From: Candidatus Dormiibacterota bacterium
GTDB taxonomy: Bacteria > Chloroflexota > Dormibacteria > Aeolococcales > Aeolococcaceae
Assembly: GCA_027451645.1 (NCBI GenBank)
Contig: DAIDIX010000019.1
Coordinates: 1-6,301 of the forward strand
Reading direction: 5' to 3'
Length of the DNA: 6,301 bases
Shown here: in pieces, positions 1 through 5,921 of the stretch
Layout of the letters: each line of letters begins with the position of its first letter
Numbering within the stretch: position 1 is the first letter of the stretch
Notes under the pieces: model-generated
Told to the model about the DNA's origin: nothing
The model's database searches: none
The model's input: only the letters and a program-made list of their open reading frames with translations
Made by a program: the position numbers and the translations under genes

Positions 1-376
1 GGAGACACCCGTCTGTGAGTTCCGCATCGGAATTGAGCAGGACAGCATCCCTGTGGGCAATGCGTGCAGTGCGGAGTCCTGCATTCGCGGAGACGACGAA
101 ACCGCAGTTCACCGGATTGGTGAGGAGGTCACACTGGAGGCCCGCTTCCTGGAGGCGGGCCCGGGTCTCCCCAAGGGCAGTGGCAAGTTCCCCGTTCCCC
201 GGACTGTCATTGATGAGGAGGAGAGCCGCATCGCACTCCCTGAGCTCTGCAGCACGCTTCAGAAGCACCCCACACTGGAAGGCTGCGAGATGGGGATTCT
301 CGTAGAACGGAATGATGACGAGAAGGGGCGTGGTCATCGCAGTGGAAACCTCGGGTGCAAAGTCATGCAGATCCAT
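1..376 (-). CDS. Family 2 glycosyltransferase, N-terminal part (runs off left edge)
   Basis: Reading leftward from ATG at 376 gives 125 codons with no stop before the window edge, so the gene is partial and its C-terminus is missing. The translation has GT-A, family 2 features in order: IIPFYENP near residues 21-28 (first nucleotide-binding strand), LLLINDSPGN near 52-61, NPVNCGFVVSANAG near 87-100, resembling the N-x-GF-x3-N-x-G segment of rhamnosyltransferase-like enzymes, and LLNSDAELTDG near 113-123, the metal-binding acidic segment. Such enzymes move a sugar from a nucleotide-sugar to a glycan or lipid acceptor at the inner face of the membrane; donor and acceptor cannot be told here. 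It lies 15 bases downstream of the exonuclease stop, probably co-transcribed. The start is uncertain: ATG at 376 has no visible ribosome site, while ATG at 337 has GAGGT ten bases upstream and gives a start (MTTPLLVIIP) more usual for the family. Confidence 0.85.
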   Translation of the reverse strand, partial: MDLHDFAPEVSTAMTTPLLVIIPFYENPHLAAFQCGVLLKRAAELRECDAALLLINDSPGNGELATALGETRARLQEAGLQCDLLTNPVNCGFVVSANAGLRTARIAHRDAVLLNSDAELTDGCL

Positions 377-391
377 TGTACGGAAGGAGGC

Positions 392-1204
392 TCAGGGTTC
401 CTTCTGGTGGTGCCGTGCACGGTACTGGCGGTGCCGTTCCTCCTTCCGTGCCTTCTCCTCGGCAACGTGGACAATGAAGGCAGCAACATCAATCGGCTCC
501 AGGTCCCGGAGGGTGAGCCACCCGAACTGCTCCCGTCCGAGATCCAGAAGCCGGACAAAGCAGGCTGCCGTGGCCTCGGCATCCCCGTAGGCAAAGTGTG
601 CCCCGCGGTTCGTCACCCCAAGGCGGATGCAGAGATTCTCGAGGCTGATCGTCTGGGGCAGGTCCCAGATGCGCTGGGCAAGCCGGGACGTGTCCACCGT
701 GTAGGTCGTCACCGGTGTTCCTGCCACATGGGCAATGAGACGGCTGTCAAAGGCATCTGGGCTGTGCTCCACTGTCACCCCATTCCCTGCGAGCGCCACA
801 AGGAGCTCCATGACCTGGTGGACGTGCGGTGCATCGTGGAGCATGCCCCGGGAGATGTGGTGGATCCGTGCCGCGAACGGATTGATGTGGGCATTCGAGT
901 GGACGAGCGTCTCGAGCCGTGCCACAGGCTTGTCGTGGTACACCCCGAGGGCGCCAATCTCGATGAGCTGGGCAGGAGCGTGGCCCTGGGTCTCACAGTC
1001 AACAGCGACTGCATAGAGGTCCGTGAGCAGGGTGTCGAGCGTCGGGGAGAGGGGAGAGGGATTCTTCCAGTCAGGCGTTACCACTGGAAGGGCATCGTCC
1101 ACACTTCCCAGCCGGGAGATGAGGGCACGGTCCTGTCCGGATGACGCGTGCACGCCACCCGTGTCCTGCTGGCGCATGCCGTGCCCTGGCCGGGGATCAG
1201 CCAT
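392..1204 (-). CDS. DnaQ-like DEDDh 3'-5' exonuclease
   Basis: With the ATG at 1204 this is a 270-residue protein. Visible motifs are those of the DnaQ/epsilon RNase H-fold exonucleases: Exo I as AVAVDCET (Asp69, Glu71), Exo II as EHSPDAFDSRLI (His147, Asp153) and Exo III as HFAYGDAEAT (His203, Asp208), which together supply the two-metal DEDDh catalytic set. HHISRGML near 115-122 matches the usual segment between Exo I and Exo II. Such enzymes remove nucleotides from 3' ends in proofreading, repair or RNA trimming; substrate is not predictable here. No polymerase, BRCT or GIY-YIG domain is attached, and the C-terminal 20 residues are strongly basic. Residues 1-64 match nothing I recognise, so the true start may be later (GTG at 1153 or 1102). 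ATG 1204 is preferred because GAGGTG stands four bases upstream. It is divergent from hemA and followed by the glycosyltransferase. Confidence 0.85.
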   Translation of the reverse strand: MADPRPGHGMRQQDTGGVHASSGQDRALISRLGSVDDALPVVTPDWKNPSPLSPTLDTLLTDLYAVAVDCETQGHAPAQLIEIGALGVYHDKPVARLETLVHSNAHINPFAARIHHISRGMLHDAPHVHQVMELLVALAGNGVTVEHSPDAFDSRLIAHVAGTPVTTYTVDTSRLAQRIWDLPQTISLENLCIRLGVTNRGAHFAYGDAEATAACFVRLLDLGREQFGWLTLRDLEPIDVAAFIVHVAEEKARKEERHRQYRARHHQKEP

Positions 1205-1301
1205 GCAGCACCTCGGTGTCCCTCCACTGGCAGGATGCGCCCCCCCCGGGAGGGAGGAGTGGCGTCGTATACTGGGAGAAGTACAGGGGGAATATGCGGC
1301 G
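1205..1301. promoter_or_regulatory. Divergent intergenic region between exonuclease and hemA
   Basis: These 97 bases separate the leftward exonuclease start from the rightward hemA start and must carry the operon's promoter unless it lies inside the exonuclease gene. They contain a run of eight C (1240-1247) followed by a purine-rich G/A stretch (1248-1259), a TATACT box (1268-1273), a G-rich ribosome binding site (1286-1290) and a four-codon open frame (1294-1305) that runs into the hemA start. I see no clear operator palindrome or riboswitch. If the exonuclease starts later than assumed, the region is up to about 200 bases. Confidence 0.55.
1268..1273 (+). promoter_or_regulatory. Possible -10 box (TATACT) for the hem operon
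   Basis: TATACT differs from the bacterial -10 consensus TATAAT at one position and stands out in an otherwise GC-rich region. It would place transcription start near 1280, giving a leader of about 22 bases before the hemA ATG. I could not find a matching -35 hexamer at 16-18 bases upstream, where the sequence is C- and G-rich, nor an extended -10 TG. The box is part of the palindrome GTATAC, so it could also serve the leftward gene. The assignment rests on this one hexamer and its position. Confidence 0.35.
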
Positions 1302-2645
1302 ATGAAAGCAGGTGTGGTTGCCACTGAACTCATGGGAGTTCGATCCACTGGATCTCGTTACACAGCTGACCGTTCGCATACTGATGCTATAGCACATCTT
1401 CTTGCTATTGGCGTGGATTATCGCTCCACTCCAATAGGAGTCCGGGAGAATGCTGCGCTTGTGGCCCGCGACAGTGCCCAGATGATGCGGTACATTGTCG
1501 GTCACCTTGATGTCACGAGCTGCATGATGCTCTCCACCTGCAACAGGACAGAGCTGTACCTGCTCATGGACGATCCCTCCTCGGGGGATCTCCTCATGCC
1601 GACACTTGCGGAACTCCTGGTTGGTGAGGCGGACATGGCAGGCCACGTACAGACGTACGTCGGGGAACAGGCACTCCAGCACCTCTTCCGCGTTGCTGCA
1701 GGACTCGAGAGCGTTGCCCTCGGGGAGCCACAGATCCTCGGGCAGCTGAAGGATGCTGCCCAGCTGGCACAGCAGAACGGTACCCTCTTCGGGGCCCTCG
1801 ATCTCATCATCCGACAGGCAGTATCCGCGGGCAAGCGGATCCGGACAGAAACCCCTCTTGGCTCGCGGGCCCGGTCACTGAGTGACCTCGCCATAGACGT
1901 ACTTGCGGGTCAGGGGAGGATTTCCGAGGGAACCCATGCACTGGTCATCGGTGCCGGGACCATGGGAAGCATTGCTGCCACCCGGCTCCATGCACTGGGA
2001 GCACGGGTATCCGTGCTCTCCCGGACCCGGGCCTCCCAGGACCGTCTTGCAGAGGCAATAGGGGGAACGGCAGTCAGCTGGGAAACCGTGCCGGAAGAAT
2101 GCGCGGTCATCATTGCAGCAACCTCCGATGCGGGCTACATCCTCACCCCGGAACGGCTCGGAAACATCCTGCCATCCCTTGACCACAGTCTCCTCATTGT
2201 CGATCTTGCCATGCCACGGGATGTCGATCCGCTCTGTGCCCTCCTTCCGCATGTGGAAGTCATCGACATCGACGCGATTGCGAGTGCGGGAACGAACTCC
2301 ATCCTCACCCGGAAGGATCTCGACAACGCACAGGAACTCCTGGCTTCGGAAGTTGCCCGCACAGTCCATCTCCACCAGGCCCGTTCCGTTGCTGGACCAA
2401 CAATCCAGCAGCTCACTGGATGGGCCGAGGGTCTCCGTTCGGATGCGGTCCAGCGCGGACTCCGCGGGTGCGATGACGAGGCACTCCGCAGCAGTGTCGA
2501 TGCCCTCACAAAGCGCATCGTGAAGCAGCTTCTCCATCCTGTCATCCAGAAGCTCCACGACGAGGCCGACGATCCCGGGACTGCGCACCTCATCCATGAA
2601 CTCTTTCCCGAGTCCCGTCCCCAGGACACCAGGGACGAGAAATGA
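1302..2645 (+). CDS. hemA: Glutamyl-tRNA reductase
   Basis: HemA reduces glutamyl-tRNA(Glu) with NADPH to glutamate-1-semialdehyde, the committed and usually rate-limiting step of C5-pathway tetrapyrrole synthesis. The 447-residue protein has the catalytic domain with STCNRTELY (nucleophile Cys80), HLFRVAAGLESVALGEPQILGQ near 128-148 (His128 is the conserved active-site histidine), the Rossmann NADPH site LVIGAGTMG near 214-222, VDLAMPRDVDP near 300-310, and the C-terminal helical dimerisation domain from about 340. Length is close to the family norm. The start at 1302 is supported by a GGGGG ribosome site 11 bases upstream; ATG at 1332 is the alternative. The family's usual N-terminus begins at about residue 34 (LLAIGVDYRSTPIGVREN), so this protein has an extra leader. 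That leader is rich in A/T-ending codons, unlike the rest. The stop overlaps the hemC start as ATGA, which suggests translational coupling. HemA normally channels its unstable product to HemL, encoded last in this operon. Confidence 0.95.
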   Translation: MKAGVVATELMGVRSTGSRYTADRSHTDAIAHLLAIGVDYRSTPIGVRENAALVARDSAQMMRYIVGHLDVTSCMMLSTCNRTELYLLMDDPSSGDLLMPTLAELLVGEADMAGHVQTYVGEQALQHLFRVAAGLESVALGEPQILGQLKDAAQLAQQNGTLFGALDLIIRQAVSAGKRIRTETPLGSRARSLSDLAIDVLAGQGRISEGTHALVIGAGTMGSIAATRLHALGARVSVLSRTRASQDRLAEAIGGTAVSWETVPEECAVIIAATSDAGYILTPERLGNILPSLDHSLLIVDLAMPRDVDPLCALLPHVEVIDIDAIASAGTNSILTRKDLDNAQELLASEVARTVHLHQARSVAGPTIQQLTGWAEGLRSDAVQRGLRGCDDEALRSSVDALTKRIVKQLLHPVIQKLHDEADDPGTAHLIHELFPESRPQDTRDEK

Positions 2646-3544
2646 CTCCATCCAACCTGCCCACCAGGGTCCTGCGGTTTGCCACCCGGGGAAGTCTCCT
2701 CGCCCGGGTCCAGACCCGGTCCGCCATGGAGCATGTCTCGGCCCTCCCGGAATGCACTGCGGAGGAGTACATCCTGGAAACGGCCGGGGACCGGGACCAG
2801 ACCTCTCCGCTTGCTGCCGGGAGCACGGTCGGGTGGTTCACCTCCGCACTCGAACGGGCACTCCTCGCAGGTGAGGCAGCATGTGCCGTGCACAGTGCGA
2901 AGGACCTTCCCACTGACCTTCCCGAATCCCTTGGCATTGTCTCCTGCCTCCCAAGGGGGGCAGTGGAGGACGTTGCCGTCATCCGGAACGCTTCCTCGCT
3001 TGGTGCCCTGCCGAAGGGTGCAGTCATCGGAACCTCGAGCCCGAGGCGTGCTGCCCTCCTTGCGAGCCGGTATCCTGACCTCATGACTGCCCCAATCCGG
3101 GGAAATGTCGATACCCGCCTCCGGAAGCTGGAGGAGGGGGAGTTTGATGCAATCATCCTTGCCCGTGCAGGCCTTCTCCGGCTGGAACGGGAGGACGTCA
3201 TCACGGAAGTCCTGGATCCCACGGTATGGATACCCGCCCCGGGACAGGGCATCATTGCCATCGAGGCAGTACGGGACAGTGCCGAGTGGCAGATCCTGTC
3301 CCAGGTTGGGGATACCGAGGCACTGCTCCTGATGAACACTGAGCGGGCTGTACTGCGCGATGTCGGGGGAGGGTGTGCGATCCCGCTTGGCGTGCTCGCG
3401 ACACTGCCGGAACCCGGGATGCTCCACATCCGGGGAGGAATTGTCCAGCACGAGGGGAAGTGGGCCGTGCGCGAGGTGAATGGTCCAGTGGAATCGTGGA
3501 AGGAGCTTGCAGTGTCCCTCGGTGCTGCACTCCGGAGTGCCTGA
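2642..3544 (+). CDS. hemC: Porphobilinogen deaminase (hydroxymethylbilane synthase)
   Basis: HemC polymerises four porphobilinogen molecules head to tail into hydroxymethylbilane, building the chain on a dipyrromethane cofactor fixed to one cysteine. The 300-residue protein, of normal length, shows FATRGSLLA near 13-21, HSAKDLPTDLP near 84-94 (Asp88 is the catalytic aspartate), GTSSPRRAALL near 130-140 (Arg135, Arg136), IRGNVDTRL near 152-160 (Arg153, Arg159), LARAGLLRL near 173-181, APGQGIIAIE near 199-208, and GGGCAIPLG near 242-250, where Cys245 is the cofactor attachment site. All key residues are present, so it should be active. The segment GWFTSALERALL near 64-75 replaces the commoner GKGLFVKELE form. 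Its ATG lies in the ATGA overlap with hemA, with a weak AGGGA site six bases upstream, and hemD begins three bases after its stop, so translation is probably coupled on both sides. Confidence 0.96.
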   Translation: MTPSNLPTRVLRFATRGSLLARVQTRSAMEHVSALPECTAEEYILETAGDRDQTSPLAAGSTVGWFTSALERALLAGEAACAVHSAKDLPTDLPESLGIVSCLPRGAVEDVAVIRNASSLGALPKGAVIGTSSPRRAALLASRYPDLMTAPIRGNVDTRLRKLEEGEFDAIILARAGLLRLEREDVITEVLDPTVWIPAPGQGIIAIEAVRDSAEWQILSQVGDTEALLLMNTERAVLRDVGGGCAIPLGVLATLPEPGMLHIRGGIVQHEGKWAVREVNGPVESWKELAVSLGAALRSA

Positions 3545-3547
3545 ACC

Positions 3548-4309
3548 GTGAAAGCCCTCCTCACCGGTACCAGGGAGACTGCCGGAGAAACCGGGACATA
3601 TCTCGCATCCCGCGGCTGGAATGTCACTGTCCTTCCCCTCATTGAAACCGTGCCCGTGCCACAGGACACCTGGCAGGAGGAGATCCGTTCCGCATTCCGT
3701 GCAGCAGATCCCGGAACGTGCGTCGTCACGAGCAAGCGGGCTGCACAGGACCTTGCCCTGTTCCTTGGGGACCATCCCCTCCCGGACACCTGGGACATCC
3801 TTGCCATCGGGGAGGAAACAGGACATGTGCTTGGAGCACTCCATGTACACTGCACTGTCCTTCCGAATGCCGGTACTGCAGCGGACTCCCTCCGCGATGC
3901 AGGAACCGACCTCTCCCGAAGGAGGGTCCTCCTCATCGGGGCACGACTCATGGACATGCGCCTTGCGGAGGCAGTGGGGAACTGCGGAGGCATGCCGCAC
4001 CACATTGTCACGTATGACACGCTCACCCCGGAGGAGACGTACCGGACCCTCCGCAGCTGTGCGCAGGACCACTATGATCTCGGCATCTTCTGGAGTGCCT
4101 CTGCAGCACGTGCCTACTGCACAGCCCTTGACACGGGGGGAGCACCGGCACTCCGCCATGCCGTTGCCCTCGGAAGGAAGGCAGGCACTCTCCTCACAGG
4201 AAGGGCACCTTCCATCCACATCCCGGAAACACCGGATACTCCCGCACTCCTCGAGCTGCTCCGGCAGCTCACTGACACCATCACCACTGACCCAAAGGAG
4301 CACCCATGA
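3548..4309 (+). CDS. hemD: Uroporphyrinogen-III synthase
   Basis: HemD cyclises hydroxymethylbilane and inverts ring D to give uroporphyrinogen III, the last common precursor of heme, siroheme, F430 and cobalamin. The family is poorly conserved, but this 253-residue protein has its typical signs: a start of MKALLTGTRETAGETGTYLASRGW, VLPLIETVPV near 28-37, VVTSKRAAQDL near 59-69, RRVLLIGARLM near 125-135, TYDTL near 155-159 with the usually retained tyrosine (Tyr156), FWSASAARAY near 181-190 corresponding to the common F-S-P-S-A-V segment, and VALGRKAGTLL near 206-216. Length and position right after hemC strongly support the call. The start is GTG at 3548, with GGAG ten bases upstream at the end of hemC. 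Its stop overlaps the hemB ATG as ATGA. No fused methyltransferase (CobA-type) domain is present. Confidence 0.92.
   Translation: MKALLTGTRETAGETGTYLASRGWNVTVLPLIETVPVPQDTWQEEIRSAFRAADPGTCVVTSKRAAQDLALFLGDHPLPDTWDILAIGEETGHVLGALHVHCTVLPNAGTAADSLRDAGTDLSRRRVLLIGARLMDMRLAEAVGNCGGMPHHIVTYDTLTPEETYRTLRSCAQDHYDLGIFWSASAARAYCTALDTGGAPALRHAVALGRKAGTLLTGRAPSIHIPETPDTPALLELLRQLTDTITTDPKEHP
4296..4300 (+). promoter_or_regulatory. Ribosome binding site of hemB (AGGAG)
   Basis: AGGAG lies five bases before the ATG at 4306, inside the last codons of hemD. It supports this start and shows that, although hemB overlaps hemD by four bases, it can also recruit ribosomes itself. Confidence 0.7.
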
Positions 4310-5322
4310 GCTTTCCCACAGAACGGCCACGAAGACTGAGGAGAACGGCACTCCATCGTGAACTTGCTGCAGAGCACAGGCTGCATCCTGCGGACTTTGT
4401 CGCACCGCTCTTTGTCCGTGAGGACGCGACATCCCCCGTCCCGCTCACCCTCCTCGCGGGACACCAGCAGGAGACCCTCAATTCCCTCACTGACCGCGTG
4501 GAGGCACTCCGGAGTGTCGGCTGCACCAAGGTGCTCCTGTTCGGGATCCCTTCCCGCAAGGACGCGGAAGGATCCGAGGCGTGGAACGACAACGGCATTG
4601 TCCAGGAGGCAGTACGCCGCATCCGTCAGCAGTTCGGGCACGATGTCCTCATCATCACGGACTGCTGCCTTGATGAGTACACCTCGCACGGCCACTGCGG
4701 CATCCTCACAGCGGAAGGGGAGGTGGACAATGATGCAACGGTTGTTGCTTATGCACGGGCTGCAGTGAGCCAGGCCCGGGCCGGGGCAGACCTCATTGCC
4801 CCAAGTGGCATGATGGACGGCCAGGTGGGTGCCATCCGCGAGGCCCTGGACGAGCACGGATTTCCGGGAACCGGCATCATGGCCTACAGTGCCAAGTATG
4901 CATCCTGCCTCTACGGGCCCTTCCGGGAGGCAGCGGACTGTGCTCCCCAGTTCGGGGACCGCTCCGGGTACCAGATGCAGCCAGCCAACGGCATTGAGGC
5001 ACTCCGCGAGGCACGTCTGGATGCCGAGGAGGGAGCAGACATCGTCATGGTGAAACCCGCACTCTGGTATCTCGACATCATTTCCGCCCTTGCACGGGAG
5101 TCCGAACTCCCGGTTGCTGCCTACCTCGTGAGTGGCGAGTGCGCCATGATCCACGATGGCGGGGAACGTGGTCTCTTCTCCGAGGAGCGTGCCATGGTCG
5201 AGGCTCACCTTGCCCTCAGGCGTGCAGGCGCCACCATCCTCATTTCGTACTATGCTGGTGCAATGTGCGAATACCTCGCAGCAGCACCACAGGCTGCCCG
5301 CATTCCCCAGACAGTGCACTGA
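4306..5322 (+). CDS. hemB: Porphobilinogen synthase (5-aminolevulinate dehydratase)
   Basis: HemB condenses two 5-aminolevulinate molecules into porphobilinogen. The 338-residue protein is of full length, a TIM barrel with both Schiff-base lysines: Lys197 in MAYSAKYAS and Lys250 in VMVKPA. Other hallmarks are VAPLFVRE near 32-39, DEYTSHGHCGIL near 123-134, VDNDATV near 140-146, APSGMMDGQVGAIR near 165-178, YGPFREAA near 203-210 and FGDRSGYQMQPAN near 216-228. The active-site metal segment reads DCCLDEYTSHGHC: relative to the three-cysteine zinc form, the second ligand is Asp (Asp123) while Cys121 and Cys131 remain, and an extra Cys120 sits beside them. AYLVSGECAMI near 272-282 keeps Tyr273 and Ser276 but has Leu and Cys where Gln and Tyr are usual. 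The start is fixed by the AGGAG site and the ATGA overlap with hemD. The first codons are rich in arginine, including AGA and AGG, which are uncommon elsewhere here. Confidence 0.97.
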   Translation: MSFPTERPRRLRRTALHRELAAEHRLHPADFVAPLFVREDATSPVPLTLLAGHQQETLNSLTDRVEALRSVGCTKVLLFGIPSRKDAEGSEAWNDNGIVQEAVRRIRQQFGHDVLIITDCCLDEYTSHGHCGILTAEGEVDNDATVVAYARAAVSQARAGADLIAPSGMMDGQVGAIREALDEHGFPGTGIMAYSAKYASCLYGPFREAADCAPQFGDRSGYQMQPANGIEALREARLDAEEGADIVMVKPALWYLDIISALARESELPVAAYLVSGECAMIHDGGERGLFSEERAMVEAHLALRRAGATILISYYAGAMCEYLAAAPQAARIPQTVH

Positions 5323-5327
5323 ACCGC

Positions 5328-5334
5328 AAAGGAG
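5328..5334 (+). promoter_or_regulatory. Ribosome binding site of the cyclophilin gene (AAAGGAG)
   Basis: AAAGGAG stands six bases before the ATG at 5341. It is one of the best ribosome sites in the window and decides the start in favour of 5341 over the internal ATG at 5461, which has no comparable site. Confidence 0.75.
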
Positions 5335-5340
5335 ACTACC

Positions 5341-5910
5341 ATGGCAGAACTTACGGGAACAACTGTCCCCTTCGCATCGTTCCAGGATGTGACCTTTGGC
5401 GCCCCGCTCGGACCTTCTGGTGCACCGGCGGACCGTCACCAGTACACGGAAGAGCCTCCCATGACCATTGACACGGGAAAGCTGTACCAGATGACCATTT
5501 CCACGAGCCTTGGCAATATCGTGCTGGGACTCCAGCCGGAACTTGCCCCCCGCACAGTCAACGTCATCGTCACCCTTGCCCGCAACGGCTTCTATGACGG
5601 GGTCATCTTCCACAGGGTTGTTCCCGACTTTGTCATCCAGGGCGGGGATCCGACTGGCACAGGGCGCGGTGGCCCCGGTTTCCGCTTCATGGACGAGCCA
5701 GTGAAGCAGGACTACGTTCCGGGAGCACTTGCCATGGCCAATGCCGGTCCGAACACGAACGGCTCCCAGTTCTTCATCTGCACTGCGGATGACCGCAGCC
5801 TCCCGAAGCAGTACAACCTCTTCGGCAAGGTGGTCGAGGGCATGGAAGCAGTCCTTGCTGTCCGGGAAGGGACAGTCATGGACAAGGTCACCGTGCAGGA
5901 ACAGCAGTAG
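5341..5910 (+). CDS. Cyclophilin-type peptidyl-prolyl cis-trans isomerase
   Basis: The 189-residue protein catalyses cis-trans isomerisation of proline peptide bonds and should act as a folding helper in the cytoplasm, since no signal peptide or membrane segment is visible. The cyclophilin domain covers about 48-186: GNIVLGLQPELAPRTVNVIVTLAR, then FYDGVIFHRVVPDFVIQGGD (Arg92 is the catalytic arginine, Phe97 and Gln100 line the pocket), GTGRGGPGFRF, LAMANAGPNTNGSQFFI near 130-146 (Gln143, Phe145) and NLFGKVVEGMEAV. Where human cyclophilin A has Trp121 and His126 this protein appears to have Leu154 and Asn159, predicting weak cyclosporin binding. About 40 residues precede the core, ending in QYTEEPPMTID, a segment I associate with single-domain bacterial cyclophilins of this type. 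It lies 18 bases after hemB and 11 before hemL, so it belongs to the operon, though it has no known step in the pathway. Confidence 0.94.
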   Translation: MAELTGTTVPFASFQDVTFGAPLGPSGAPADRHQYTEEPPMTIDTGKLYQMTISTSLGNIVLGLQPELAPRTVNVIVTLARNGFYDGVIFHRVVPDFVIQGGDPTGTGRGGPGFRFMDEPVKQDYVPGALAMANAGPNTNGSQFFICTADDRSLPKQYNLFGKVVEGMEAVLAVREGTVMDKVTVQEQQ

Positions 5911-5921
5911 GATTCCCTTCC

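Noticed and set aside
139..161. A perfect inverted repeat GGCCCGC / GCGGGCC with a nine-base loop, like a terminator stem
   Set aside because: It lies inside the glycosyltransferase coding sequence and has no T-run on either side; a chance result of GC-rich codons is more likely.
53..1144. A 363-codon open frame on the plus strand at the left of the window
   Set aside because: It is antisense to the glycosyltransferase and the exonuclease, whose motifs are clear on the minus strand, and shows no domain itself.
1220..1262. Short inverted arms (CCACT/AGTGG and CCCTCC/GGAGGG) in the intergenic region, as a possible operator or leader hairpin
   Set aside because: The arms are only five or six bases and the G/A-rich side allows several alternative pairings, so no single convincing structure results.
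1023..1301. In-frame upstream extension of hemA
   Set aside because: The frame stays open to 1023, but this part lies largely opposite the exonuclease gene, has no HemA homology, and a ribosome site stands before the ATG at 1302.
2135..4432. A 765-codon open frame on the minus strand opposite hemA, hemC, hemD and the start of hemB
   Set aside because: It is antisense to clearly recognised enzymes; GC-rich codon bias leaves few stops on the opposite strand. Its translation shows no domain and is rich in Cys, Gly, Pro and Ser, typical of a shadow.
5461..5910. Internal ATG as the start of a shorter cyclophilin
   Set aside because: The ATG at 5341 has a much better ribosome site, and the QYTEEPPMTID context around the internal Met looks like a continuous family feature.
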